The notes under the pieces are model-generated. The model was not told the origin of the DNA. It ran no database searches and saw nothing but the letters and a program-made list of their open reading frames with translations. This document shows positions 52,142 to 60,178 of a DNA stretch of 64,000 nucleotides, one piece after another. A program made the position numbers and the translations under genes. This DNA comes from Ancylobacter polymorphus (GTDB lineage: Bacteria; Pseudomonadota; Alphaproteobacteria; Rhizobiales; Xanthobacteraceae), in assembly GCF_022836935.1 (NCBI RefSeq), contig NZ_CP083239.1, positions 2,494,001 through 2,558,000 on the forward strand, given 5' to 3'. The first letter of the stretch is position 1. Every line of letters begins with the position of its first letter.

Positions 52142-52351
52142 TCAGTGCTGCGCCAGAATCGCGGCGATCGCCTGCGCAACCGATTTGGTCACGCGCTTAC
52201 GGTAGCGGCGATGGACGAGCTGGCCATTATGGAAGACATCCTGCTCGACATAGAGATTGGTGCCGTCCCAGCGCAGGATGTTGTCGGATTCGACGGTCTC
52301 GATGACGCCGATCCCCGGAATCAGATGACCTTCCGGTGCGGTGGAGCTCAT
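52142..52351 (-). CDS. Small hypothetical protein
   Basis: 69 residues, GGAG seven bases before the ATG. Moderately polar, no signal peptide; contains GVIETVESDNILRWDG and VTKSVAQAIAAIL. I do not recognise it. It is convergent with the hydrolase gene and 12 bases from its stop. Confidence 0.5.
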   Translation of the reverse strand: MSSTAPEGHLIPGIGVIETVESDNILRWDGTNLYVEQDVFHNGQLVHRRYRKRVTKSVAQAIAAILAQH

Positions 52352-52444
52352 GGGCTTTCTCCTGCGTTTGCTGGCGCGCTCTGCGGCGGCCTGAGGTGAT
52401 GATAGCCGAGCGCGCGGCGAAAGCCATCGGGTGGTTTGCGGGGA

Positions 52445-53227
52445 TCACGAGGGCGGCGTGCGCGGGCTGGCGTCCTCCGATCCGTTGCCAGTGGGGCTTT
52501 CCACCTTTCCGCGCCGTTGCAGCAGCAGGACGGTGATCCAGCACAGAAGCGCCCAAGCGCTTCCGGCGCACCAGCCGGCGAGAACGTCAGTCGGCCAGTG
52601 GACGCCGAGATAGATGCGGCTGAAACCCACCAGCAAAGTAAGACCGACCGCGACGGCGAGCGCATAGGCTTTCACCCGTCGCTTGCGCTCGGTGCGGACG
52701 ATGAGGACGCCCAGCGTGAGAAAGGTGATCGCCGATCCCATGGCGTGGCCGCTCGGGAAACTGAGTGTGCGGACATCGACGAGATGGGCGACGAGGTCCG
52801 GCCGGGGGCGCTCGAAGCCGAGTTTCAGCGCATAGCTCAGCAGGCCGCCGCTGGAGGTCGCCAGCAGCACGAAGAGAGCGGCGGCGCGTTTGCCGTCAAT
52901 TGCGAGGAAGCCGGCCACGATGAGGGTGAGCAGGGTCAGCACCGTTGTGCCGCCCAGCGCCGTCACGTCGCGCATGACGATTTCGAGCCAGGCGGGCCCC
53001 AACGGGTCCGCCGGGTCGCCGGGCGCGCGAAAGGCCAGGAGCACCGCCTGGTCGAAGGCGTGGGTTTCACCCTCCACCACTTCGTCGGCGATAAACGCGA
53101 AGCCGAGCAAAGCCAGCGCCGCGGCGAGCAAGGCCAGGAGGATCGCCAGTTCAGGCAGGACCAGGCCGGGCAATTGGCGCAGGCGAGGAGGGAGGTAGTG
53201 CGCGAGGCGAGAGGAGGGTGGGGACAT
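52445..53227 (-). CDS. PAP2-family phosphatase
   Basis: 260-residue inner-membrane phosphatidate/undecaprenyl-type phosphatase. The three catalytic motifs are present: KLGFERPRP, SFPSGHAMGS and SRIYLGVHWPTDV. Six hydrophobic helices, with an extra charged N terminus of about 20 residues. The gene starts 104 bases upstream of, and diverges from, the 26-residue peptide gene. Confidence 0.87.
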   Translation of the reverse strand: MSPPSSRLAHYLPPRLRQLPGLVLPELAILLALLAAALALLGFAFIADEVVEGETHAFDQAVLLAFRAPGDPADPLGPAWLEIVMRDVTALGGTTVLTLLTLIVAGFLAIDGKRAAALFVLLATSSGGLLSYALKLGFERPRPDLVAHLVDVRTLSFPSGHAMGSAITFLTLGVLIVRTERKRRVKAYALAVAVGLTLLVGFSRIYLGVHWPTDVLAGWCAGSAWALLCWITVLLLQRRGKVESPTGNGSEDASPRTPPS

Positions 53228-53276
53228 CGTTCACCGGGACAGACAGGGAGGGGGCCGAACGGGGCCTGGCGGGGAT

Positions 53277-53302
53277 GGAACCGATGAGGGGCCTGCGGTG
53301 TT
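53277..53302 (+). promoter_or_regulatory. Possible EcfG-like promoter for the 26-residue peptide
   Basis: GGAAC at 53277-53281 and TGTT at 53299-53302 with a 17-base spacer. The -10 differs from CGTT at its first base, so this is weaker than the sites at 25236 and 50038. The peptide start is 30 bases downstream. Confidence 0.3.
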
Positions 53303-53331
53303 CCCTTGCTGCACATGCAAGGAGGTCGTTC

Positions 53332-53412
53332 ATGTTCAAAGGTGCCGCTCTCTGGATGCTCGGTATTCCCCTGCCGATTATTCTCATTCTCTGGTTCATG
53401 GGTTATCTCTGA
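53332..53412 (+). CDS. 26-residue membrane peptide (Lmo0937/DUF5670-like)
   Basis: The product, MFKGAALWMLGIPLP followed by a hydrophobic helix ending FMGYL, is 26 residues. A near-perfect ribosome site (AAGGAGG) lies six bases before the ATG, and the stop is a TGA at 53410-53412. Such short hydrophobic peptides with a Gly-Ile-Pro core resemble the DUF5670/Lmo0937 group of small membrane proteins, some of which are stress-induced. It sits alone between the PAP2 gene and the histidine kinase gene, behind a possible EcfG-like promoter. Confidence 0.65.
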   Translation: MFKGAALWMLGIPLPIILILWFMGYL

Positions 53413-53521
53413 GGCCGTATGAGGGCCTTCATGTCCTGAGACCTTGACGCCGCCAATGTGAGGTCGAGGATGCGCGATAGGCGCCTTCTTCCGCGCAAAA
53501 GGTGAGATACACACGCCGATC

Positions 53522-55843
53522 ATGAGCATCATCGGGAGCCACAATAGCGCACTGGTGGCGCTGTCGATCCTGATCGCCGTCGCGGCGTCCTACACGGCGC
53601 TCGATCTCGCCGGCCGCATGACGCGCACGCGGTCCGCCGGGCTGGTTTGGCTCGGTGCCGCTGCGGTTGTGCTCGGCGGGGGCATATGGGCGATGCACTT
53701 CATCGCCATGCTCGCGCTCAATGTGGGGATGGAGATTTCCTACGGCGCCGAACTCACGCTCGCCTCGCTTCTGCTGGCGGTGTTCGCCACCGCGCTGGCG
53801 CTGTTCGGCGCCAGCCGACCGGGCGTGGGCTTCGAGGGGATACTGCTCAGCGGCATTTTCATGGGGCTGGGCATTGTCGGCATGCATTATACCGGCATGG
53901 CGGCGATGCGTATGCCGGGCTCGATGAGCTACGACATGATCCATGTCGGCATGGCCATCGTCCTTGCCATTGCCGCCTCAACCGTCGCCATCTGGCTCGC
54001 CTTCCGCCACCATTCGGTGCTTCAGCGTGCCATCGCGGCGCTGGCCCTCGGCTTCGGCATTGCCGGCATGCACTATGTCGCGATGCTGGGTGTCACCTTC
54101 ACCGGCCATACCGACGCCCATGACGCCGCCGCGACGGCCCAGGCGGCCGTGTCGGGCGGGATCGGTGCGGCCTCGCTTGTCGCCGTGGTGACCGCCGCCA
54201 CCTTTGCCATCTTCATCGCTTTGTTGCTCGCCGCCGCCTATGACCGGCGCGTCGCGCTGCTCGCCGACCGCGAGGCCGGGGCGTGGCGCGAGAGCGAGGA
54301 GCGCTACCGCAATCTCTACCGTCACACGCCGCTGCCGCTGCACTCTCTGGGGCCGGATGGCCGCATCGCGCAGGTCAGTGATCGCTGGCTGAGCCTGCTC
54401 GGCTATCCGCGCGAGGAGGTGGTCGGGCGGCCGCTGACCGATTTCATGACGGAAGACTCCGCCCGGCGGCGCAACGAGGAGCACTGGCCGCGCCTGCTGG
54501 AAACCGGCGAACTGCGGGAGGCGGAGTACAAGCTCGTCGCCAAGGACGGGCACCTCCTCGACTGCGTGCTGTCCGCCGTGGCCGAACGCGACGCCGACGG
54601 GAACCTCACCAACACGCTGTGCGGTCTCGTCGATGTCACCGAGCGGCGCGCCGCGGAGGATGCCCTGCGCCAGGCGCAGAAGCTGGAGGCCGTCGGCCAG
54701 CTCACCGGCGGAATCGCCCATGATTTCAACAATCTGCTCGCCGTGGTTCTGGGCAATCTCGAACTCGCGGCCAAGCGCGCGCCGGACGACGCGCGGCTGC
54801 GGACCCTGCTGGGCAACGCCATGCAGGCCGCCCAGCGCGGGGCAGCGCTCACCCAGCGCATGCTGGCCTTTGCCCGCCGGCAGGACCTGAAGCCGGAAGC
54901 GGTGGATGTGCCGGAACTTGTGCTCGGCATGGCGGAGATGATGCGCCGTTCCATCGGCCCGGCGGTGCGCATCGAGACGCGTTTTCCGCTCGGCCTGCCG
55001 CTGGCGCGGGTCGACGCCAACCAGCTTGAACTTGCTCTGTTGAACCTCGCGGTGAATGCCCGCGACGCCATGCCCGATGGAGGGGTGATCACCATCGCCG
55101 CGCGGGAGGAAAACGTCGCCGCGCCGGCCGGGGACGATGTGGTCGAGCCGGGGCGGCTGAAGCCGGGGCATTATTTCTGCCTGTCGATCGCCGATACCGG
55201 CAGCGGCATGGATGCGGAAACGCTGGCGCGTGCGGCCGAACCCTTTTTCACCACCAAGGGCGTCGGCAAAGGCACAGGGCTCGGTCTCGCCATGGTTCAC
55301 GGTCTCGCCGCCCAGTCGGATGGGCGGCTTGTGCTCTCCAGTACGCCCGGCAAGGGCACGACCGCCACGATCTATCTGCCGGTCGCCGAGGTGGCGCGGC
55401 CGGCTCCCACGGCCGAGGTCGAGGATGAAAGCGGCGTGCCGGATGGCGAGGACGGCGCCCAGCGGGTTCTGGTGGTCGATGACGATCCGCTGGTACTTTC
55501 CGCCACCGGCGCCATGCTGGAGGATCTCGGCTGCGTCGTCACCGAGGCTATTTCCGCGCGGGAAGCGTTGGAATTGCTCGATTCCGGGCAGGTGTTCGAT
55601 GTGGTGCTCACCGATCAGGCCATGCCGGGCATGACCGGGGTGCAGATGGCGGCGGTGATCGAGCAGCGCTGGCCGGAACTGCCCGTGGTTCTCGGAACCG
55701 GCTATGCCGAACTGCCGGCCGATGCCAGGGCCGGCCTGCCGCGCCTCGGCAAACCCTTCAGCCGCGAGGCGCTGAAGCGCGCCATTGTCGCGGCGACGCG
55801 CAAGGTGCCGAGCAATGTGGTGCCAATGTCGCGGCGGGGCTGA
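53522..55843 (+). CDS. MHYT-PAS hybrid histidine kinase/response regulator
   Basis: 773 residues. Residues 1-245 are an MHYT membrane sensor with its repeated motif (GIWAMHFIAML, GIVGMHYTGM, GIAGMHYVAM), proposed to bind copper, oxygen, CO or NO. A PAS domain (about 257-375) follows. The kinase core has the H-box GGIAHDFNNLLAVV, N-box LNLAVNARDAMP and G-boxes ADTGSGMD and KGTGLGLAMVHGL. The receiver domain (about 645-760) begins VLVVDDDPLVLSA with the phosphoacceptor Asp in VVLTDQAMPG. The ribosome site is weak. No separate DNA-binding regulator is adjacent, so the output is unknown. Confidence 0.87.
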   Translation: MSIIGSHNSALVALSILIAVAASYTALDLAGRMTRTRSAGLVWLGAAAVVLGGGIWAMHFIAMLALNVGMEISYGAELTLASLLLAVFATALALFGASRPGVGFEGILLSGIFMGLGIVGMHYTGMAAMRMPGSMSYDMIHVGMAIVLAIAASTVAIWLAFRHHSVLQRAIAALALGFGIAGMHYVAMLGVTFTGHTDAHDAAATAQAAVSGGIGAASLVAVVTAATFAIFIALLLAAAYDRRVALLADREAGAWRESEERYRNLYRHTPLPLHSLGPDGRIAQVSDRWLSLLGYPREEVVGRPLTDFMTEDSARRRNEEHWPRLLETGELREAEYKLVAKDGHLLDCVLSAVAERDADGNLTNTLCGLVDVTERRAAEDALRQAQKLEAVGQLTGGIAHDFNNLLAVVLGNLELAAKRAPDDARLRTLLGNAMQAAQRGAALTQRMLAFARRQDLKPEAVDVPELVLGMAEMMRRSIGPAVRIETRFPLGLPLARVDANQLELALLNLAVNARDAMPDGGVITIAAREENVAAPAGDDVVEPGRLKPGHYFCLSIADTGSGMDAETLARAAEPFFTTKGVGKGTGLGLAMVHGLAAQSDGRLVLSSTPGKGTTATIYLPVAEVARPAPTAEVEDESGVPDGEDGAQRVLVVDDDPLVLSATGAMLEDLGCVVTEAISAREALELLDSGQVFDVVLTDQAMPGMTGVQMAAVIEQRWPELPVVLGTGYAELPADARAGLPRLGKPFSREALKRAIVAATRKVPSNVVPMSRRG

Positions 55844-55909
55844 GCACCCGTTGGATTATTGACAAGCGCCGGTGACATTCGCCGGCTGAGTGATTATATC
55901 CAGAGCGTC

Positions 55910-56010
55910 CAGGGGAGCCTCGTCAGGAGGCTGAGAGGCCATCGGCGCGTTCGCGCGGCATGGCGACCCTTTGAACCTGATCCAGTTGACACTGGCGGAG
56001 GGAGGGAGTG
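55910..56010 (+). promoter_or_regulatory. TPP riboswitch (THI element)
   Basis: Contains the conserved core in order: GGGGAGC at 55912, GCTGAGAGG at 55930, ACCCTTTGAACCTGATC at 55966, and GGCGGAGGGAGG at 55994. The hairpin between (GCGCGTTCGCGC) is a variable arm. Sits 60-150 bases upstream of thiO and would switch off translation or transcription of thiOSGE when thiamine diphosphate is bound. Confidence 0.93.
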
Positions 56011-56059
56011 CATAGTGTCTCCTCACACGAAATCGACTGAAACGACAACGGCTTACCCC

Positions 56060-57094
56060 ATGGCGAACGCCATGCGGGTGAAGGTGGTCGGCGCGGGCGT
56101 TGCCGGGCTCACCTGCGCCCATGCCTTTGCGCTGCGCGGCGCGCAGGTGACGGTGGTGGACCGCCGGCCGGGGTCGGGGCAGGGCTGCTCCTGGTATGCC
56201 GGCGGCATGCTGGCGCCGTGGTGCGAGCGCGAGAGCGCGGAGCCGCTGATCGTCGATCTCGGTTTGGAATCACAGGCTTACTGGCAGGTGGCGGTGCCGG
56301 ATGTGCCCAATGAGGGCTCGCTGGTGCTGGCCCAGCCGCGCGATCTCGCGGACCTGCGGAGGTTTTCGCGAAGAACCGAGCATTTCGAATGGGTTGACGG
56401 GGCGCGGATCGGCGAATTGGAACCCGATCTTGAGGGGCGTTTCGACCAGGGGCTGTTCTTCCCCACCGAGGCGCATCTTGAGCCGCGCAAGGCACTGGCG
56501 GCCCTGACCCGGCGGCTGGTCGACGAGCATCGGGTTACCTTCCGCTTCGAGGCCGATGGGTTCGATGAGGTGGACGATGAGGCCGGCGCGGCCGGCGAGG
56601 CCGATCTCGTGGTCGATTGCCGCGGCCTGGCGGCGCGCGACACGCTCGCCGACCTGCGCGGGGTGAAGGGCGAGATGCTGGTGCTCTATTCCACCGAGGT
56701 GGCGCTCAGCCGTCCGGTGCGCATGCTGCACCCGCGCATCCCGGTCTATATCGTCCCGCGCGGCGACGGGCATTTCATGATCGGGGCGACCTCGATCGAG
56801 AATGACGAGCGCGGCCGGGTGACGGGGCGCTCCATGCTGGAACTGCTCGGCGCGGTCTATGCGCTGCACCCCGCCTTTGGCGAGGCGGAGATCGTCGAGA
56901 TCGGCGCGGATGTGCGCCCGGCCTTCCCGGACAACCTTCCGCGCCTGCGCAAGCGCGGCAACACGATCTATGTGAACGGCCTTTACCGCCATGGCTTCCT
57001 CGCCGCCCCCGCTCTGGCGCGCCGGGCGGCGGAACTGGCGTTTGACGGGACCTATTTCCCGGAGGTGATGGATGAAGATCATCGTCAATGGTGA
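56060..57094 (+). CDS. thiO: Glycine oxidase ThiO
   Basis: 344-residue FAD-dependent oxidase that makes iminoglycine (dehydroglycine) for the thiazole ring of thiamine. Dinucleotide motif VVGAGVAGLTCA after the start; FAD/substrate-site segments SWYAGGMLAPWCERES and GLYRHGFLAAPALA. Start MANAMRV at 56060 or the internal ATG at 56072; neither has a strong ribosome site. The 3' end overlaps thiS by 23 bases. First gene behind the TPP riboswitch. Confidence 0.9.
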   Translation: MANAMRVKVVGAGVAGLTCAHAFALRGAQVTVVDRRPGSGQGCSWYAGGMLAPWCERESAEPLIVDLGLESQAYWQVAVPDVPNEGSLVLAQPRDLADLRRFSRRTEHFEWVDGARIGELEPDLEGRFDQGLFFPTEAHLEPRKALAALTRRLVDEHRVTFRFEADGFDEVDDEAGAAGEADLVVDCRGLAARDTLADLRGVKGEMLVLYSTEVALSRPVRMLHPRIPVYIVPRGDGHFMIGATSIENDERGRVTGRSMLELLGAVYALHPAFGEAEIVEIGADVRPAFPDNLPRLRKRGNTIYVNGLYRHGFLAAPALARRAAELAFDGTYFPEVMDEDHRQW

Positions 57095-57269
57095 ACCGGC
57101 CAGCACCGACGCCGCCACGCTGGCGGACCTTCTGGCCGAACTCGAACTCGCCGACGCCATCGTGGCGACGGCGGTGAATGGCGACATGGTGAGGGCCGCG
57201 CGCCGCACGGCGACCCCGATTGCCGATGGCGACCGGGTGGAGATCCTCGCCCCCATGCAGGGTGGATGA
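57072..57269 (+). CDS. thiS: Sulfur carrier protein ThiS
   Basis: 65-residue ubiquitin-fold sulfur carrier with the C-terminal Gly-Gly (PMQGG) that is adenylated and thiocarboxylated. Starts MKIIVNGEPA; overlaps the end of thiO by 23 bases and is followed by thiG after 3 bases, indicating translational coupling. Confidence 0.93.
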   Translation: MKIIVNGEPASTDAATLADLLAELELADAIVATAVNGDMVRAARRTATPIADGDRVEILAPMQGG

Positions 57270-57272
57270 ACC

Positions 57273-58091
57273 ATGGATGCGATGACAGGCCTGACGACCG
57301 GCATCGGCACCGACAAGGTGACCTTCTACGACACGGAAATCTCCTCGCGCCTGCTGCTCGGCACGGCGCAATACCCGTCCCCGGCGATCCTCGCTGAGGC
57401 GATCCGCGCCTCGGGGGCGGACATCGTCACCGTCTCGCTGCGACGCGAATCCGGCGCGGCGAAGGCGGGCCAGAGCTTCTGGCAGCTGATCCGCGATCTA
57501 GGGGTGAAGGTGCTGCCCAACACCGCCGGCTGCAAGACGGTGAAGGAAGCCGTAACCACCGCCGAGATGGCGCGCGAACTCTTCGGCACGCCCTGGGTGA
57601 AGCTGGAGGTGATCGGCGAGGACGACACGCTGCAGCCCGACGTGTTCGGGCTGGTGGAGGCGGCGCGCATCCTCTCCCGCGACGGCTTTCAGGTGTTCCC
57701 CTACACCACGGAAGACCTCGTCGTGGCGGAGAAGCTGCTCTCCGCCGGCTGCGAGGTGCTGATGCCCTGGGGCGCGCCGATCGGCTCCGGGCGCGGGCTC
57801 AACAACCCCTATGGGCTGCGCTCCATGCGGGCGCATTTCCCCGGCGTGCCGCTGGTGGTGGATGCCGGCGTCGGCGTGCCCTCGCATGCGGCGGCGGCCA
57901 TGGAACTCGGCTATGACGCGGTGCTGCTGAACACGGCGGTGGCCAAGGCCGGCGATCCCGTGCGCATGGCCCGCGCCTTCGCCGCCGCCATCGCGGCGGG
58001 CCGCGAGGCGGTGCTGGCGGACCCCATGGAGGTGCGCGACATGGCGGCGCCTTCCACCCCTGTGATGGGCCGGGCCTTTGTCGGCTCCTGA
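57273..58091 (+). CDS. thiG: Thiazole synthase ThiG
   Basis: 272-residue TIM-barrel enzyme forming the thiazole phosphate from dehydroglycine, deoxyxylulose phosphate and ThiS thiocarboxylate. The Schiff-base Lys is in [12 protein letters not shown]; other family stretches are [19 protein letters not shown] ([14 protein letters not shown]), [15 protein letters not shown] and [18 protein letters not shown]. The first 13 residues extend beyond the usual start. Co-transcribed with thiO, thiS and thiE. Confidence 0.95.
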   Translation: MDAMTGLTTGIGTDKVTFYDTEISSRLLLGTAQYPSPAILAEAIRASGADIVTVSLRRESGAAKAGQSFWQLIRDLGVKVLPNTAGCKTVKEAVTTAEMARELFGTPWVKLEVIGEDDTLQPDVFGLVEAARILSRDGFQVFPYTTEDLVVAEKLLSAGCEVLMPWGAPIGSGRGLNNPYGLRSMRAHFPGVPLVVDAGVGVPSHAAAAMELGYDAVLLNTAVAKAGDPVRMARAFAAAIAAGREAVLADPMEVRDMAAPSTPVMGRAFVGS

Positions 58092-58111
58092 GAACCAAGC
58101 GTGAGTGCGTG

Positions 58112-58708
58112 ATGAAGCTCGATCCGTTCTATCTCATCGTCGACCGCGCCTCCTGGCTGCCCCGCCTGCTGCCGCAGGGGGTGAAGCTGGTGCAATTGCG
58201 CGCCAAGGACATGGACGAGGCCGAGCTGCGGCGCGAGATCGCCACCGCGCGCGAGGTGTGCGCGCGCTATGGCGCGCAGCTGATCGTCAATGACTATTGG
58301 AAGCTCGCCATCGAGCTCGGCTGCGATTTCGTCCATCTCGGGCAGGAGGACCTCGCCGAGGCCGATGTGCCGGCCATGCGCCGCGCCGGGCTTAAGCTCG
58401 GCATCAGCACCCATGACGAGGCGGAGCTGGAAGCCGCGCTGCTGGCGGGGCCGGATTATGTCGCGCTCGGCCCGGTCTACCCCACCATCCTGAAGAAGAT
58501 GCGCTGGGCGCCGCAGGGGCTGGAGCGGGTGACGCAGTGGAAGAAGCGGATCGGCGACCTGCCGCTGGTCGGCATTGGCGGCCTCACCATCGAGCGCGCG
58601 CCGGGCGTGCAGCAGGCAGGCGCGGACAGCCTCGCCGTCGTCACCGACATTCTCTTGAACGCCAATCCGGAAGCGCGCGCGCGCGAATGGGTGCTGGCGA
58701 CGCGGTAG
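58112..58708 (+). CDS. thiE: Thiamine-phosphate synthase ThiE
   Basis: 198-residue TIM-barrel enzyme that joins the pyrimidine and thiazole parts of thiamine monophosphate. Motifs: LVQLRAKDMDEAEL, LIVNDYWKLAIELG, HLGQEDLAEADV and VGIGGLTIERAPGV. ATG at 58112 follows an in-frame GTG at 58109. Slightly shorter than usual (about 210). The operon contains no thiC or thiD, so the pyrimidine branch is encoded elsewhere. Confidence 0.92.
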   Translation: MKLDPFYLIVDRASWLPRLLPQGVKLVQLRAKDMDEAELRREIATAREVCARYGAQLIVNDYWKLAIELGCDFVHLGQEDLAEADVPAMRRAGLKLGISTHDEAELEAALLAGPDYVALGPVYPTILKKMRWAPQGLERVTQWKKRIGDLPLVGIGGLTIERAPGVQQAGADSLAVVTDILLNANPEARAREWVLATR

Positions 58709-59269
58709 CGATGGGCTCATCCCACCCTCGCACCCCTCATCCCCGGGCTTGACCCGGGGACCCAGACTTTCCGCACGCGCCGGTGACACAGGCTTGGCGC
58801 AGGCCGTCCCGGTCGTCTGGGTGCCCGGGTCACGCCCGGGCATGAGCGAGGTGAGGGGACGCGTGCGCGTCAGCTCTACGTCTCCGAGTGCGGACATTCG
58901 TCTTGCCCTCATCCCCGGGCTTGAGGGAGGCAATGGCCCGTCATCCCGGACGACGCAGCGCGTCGATCCGGGATCGTTTTCCGGGGCAGATCGGCGCGCG
59001 ATCCCGGCTCTCCGCTTCGCTGCGGCCGGGATGACGGCTGGGAGTGATCGCCCCGGAGCCCTCGGTGCCTGGGTCACGCCCGGGCATGAGGGGGGAATGG
59101 CCCGTCATCCCGGACGACGCAGCGCGTCGATCCGGGATCATTTTCCGGGGCAGATCGGCGCGCGATCCCGGCTCTCCGCTTCGCTGCGGCCGGGATGACG
59201 GCTTGGGGGTGATCGCCCCGGAGCCCTCGGTGCCCGGGTCACGCCCGGGCATGAGGCAGGAGAGCGGCC
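58709..59269. repeat. REP-like repeat cluster with two tandem 164-bp units
   Basis: 561 bases without a gene. Starts with a CCCCGGG-CTTGA-CCCGGGG palindrome (58741-58759) and a GCCCGGG-TCACG-CCCGGGC palindrome (58823-58841). A composite unit starting ATGGCCCGTCATCCCGG occurs at 58933-59096 and again at 59097-59256, with a 164-base period; the copies differ at only a few positions. Each unit contains inverted GTCATCCCGG/CCGGGATGAC modules. These resemble dispersed rhizobial REP elements; no coding signal is visible. Confidence 0.8.
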
Positions 59270-59821
59270 TTAGCCGGCGGCGCGGCGCTGGCGCAGCAGG
59301 GCGGCGAGTTTGGCCATTTCCGGCGGCGGCTCGCGTTCGATGCGGGAGTATTCCCGCCCGTCCGGCGTGCGGCGGAATAGGCCGAATTCCACCATTTCCC
59401 GCCGCAGCAGCGCGTAGTCTCCGAACAAGTGTTCGGCGTTGAGCAGCTCGTTCATCCGCCGCTCGGGGAAGGTCTCGCCGCTCGGCAGGCGCGACCACAG
59501 CAGCCACAGGCAGAGGATCTGCTGGTTGCGCTTCTTCGGCCAGCGCACCAGCCGGCCCTGCGGATCGAACAGCCGCAGCGCCTTCTCGCAGCGCGTATGG
59601 TCCGCCACCGGCGGCGGTTCGGGCGGGGCGGCCGACAGCCGGCCGCGCGCCTGCGCATCCGCCCGCAAATGCTGGAAATTGCGATAACCGGCGCCGCGCG
59701 CCAGCAGGTTCAGCAGTTCGACATGGCCGGCCGGGCGGTCGAGCGCGGCAAGGCCCTGATGCAGGGTCCGGGCGAGCGCAGAAATATCCGGCGCCTCATA
59801 GGCCAGATGGAGTCGGGGCAT
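59270..59821 (-). CDS. DUF2087 domain protein
   Basis: 183 residues. The C-terminal 90 residues match DUF2087: VRWPKKRNQQILCLWLLWSR, then the helix-rich ERRMNELLNAEHLFGDYALL and MVEFGLFRRTPDGREY, a possible nucleic-acid-binding or regulatory module. The N-terminal part (DISALARTLHQGLAALD) is not recognised. Starts with an ATG at 59821 and is surrounded by REP-like repeats on both sides, which may reflect a repeat-mediated rearrangement site. Confidence 0.72.
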   Translation of the reverse strand: MPRLHLAYEAPDISALARTLHQGLAALDRPAGHVELLNLLARGAGYRNFQHLRADAQARGRLSAAPPEPPPVADHTRCEKALRLFDPQGRLVRWPKKRNQQILCLWLLWSRLPSGETFPERRMNELLNAEHLFGDYALLRREMVEFGLFRRTPDGREYSRIEREPPPEMAKLAALLRQRRAAG

Positions 59822-60178
59822 GACTTATCCTCGTTGGTGCCCTTTCGCGAGGAAATGTCGGGGTTGCCGTCTTGCGACCGGGCACAAGGACAAGTGCGGG
59901 GTGCGAATGTTGAGCAGGTTTAGCTCCCCTCGCGGGGCGGCAACGCCTCGGTGAACTGCAGACCGTGGCGCAGAGATAGGCGAGGCCGGGCGCGATGTCC
60001 AGAGGCGCGGCCGCGTCCCTGACCTAGACGCATGCGCCACCCCTCATCCCCGGGCTTGACCCGGGGATCCAGACTTTTCCGTGAGAGCACCGGGGCCGCT
60101 GGGTGCCCGGGTCAAGCCCGGGTATGAGGGGGTGGTGGCTCGTCATCCCGGACGGCTGGGAGCCTACGCCTCCGCCGC
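59822..60178. repeat. Gene-free region with REP-like palindromes
   Basis: 357 bases upstream of the DUF2087 gene and downstream of the SAF-domain dehydrogenase. The right half repeats the module of the 58.7-59.3 kb cluster: CCCCGGG-CTTGA-CCCGGGG at 60048-60066, GCCCGGG-TCAAG-CCCGGGT near 60105-60123 and CGTCATCCCGG at about 60142. The left half shows no recognisable signal. Confidence 0.6.

Noticed and set aside
58709-59269. CRISPR array
   Set aside because: Repeats are long (164 bp), palindromic, only two tandem copies, and no short unique spacers or cas genes are present.
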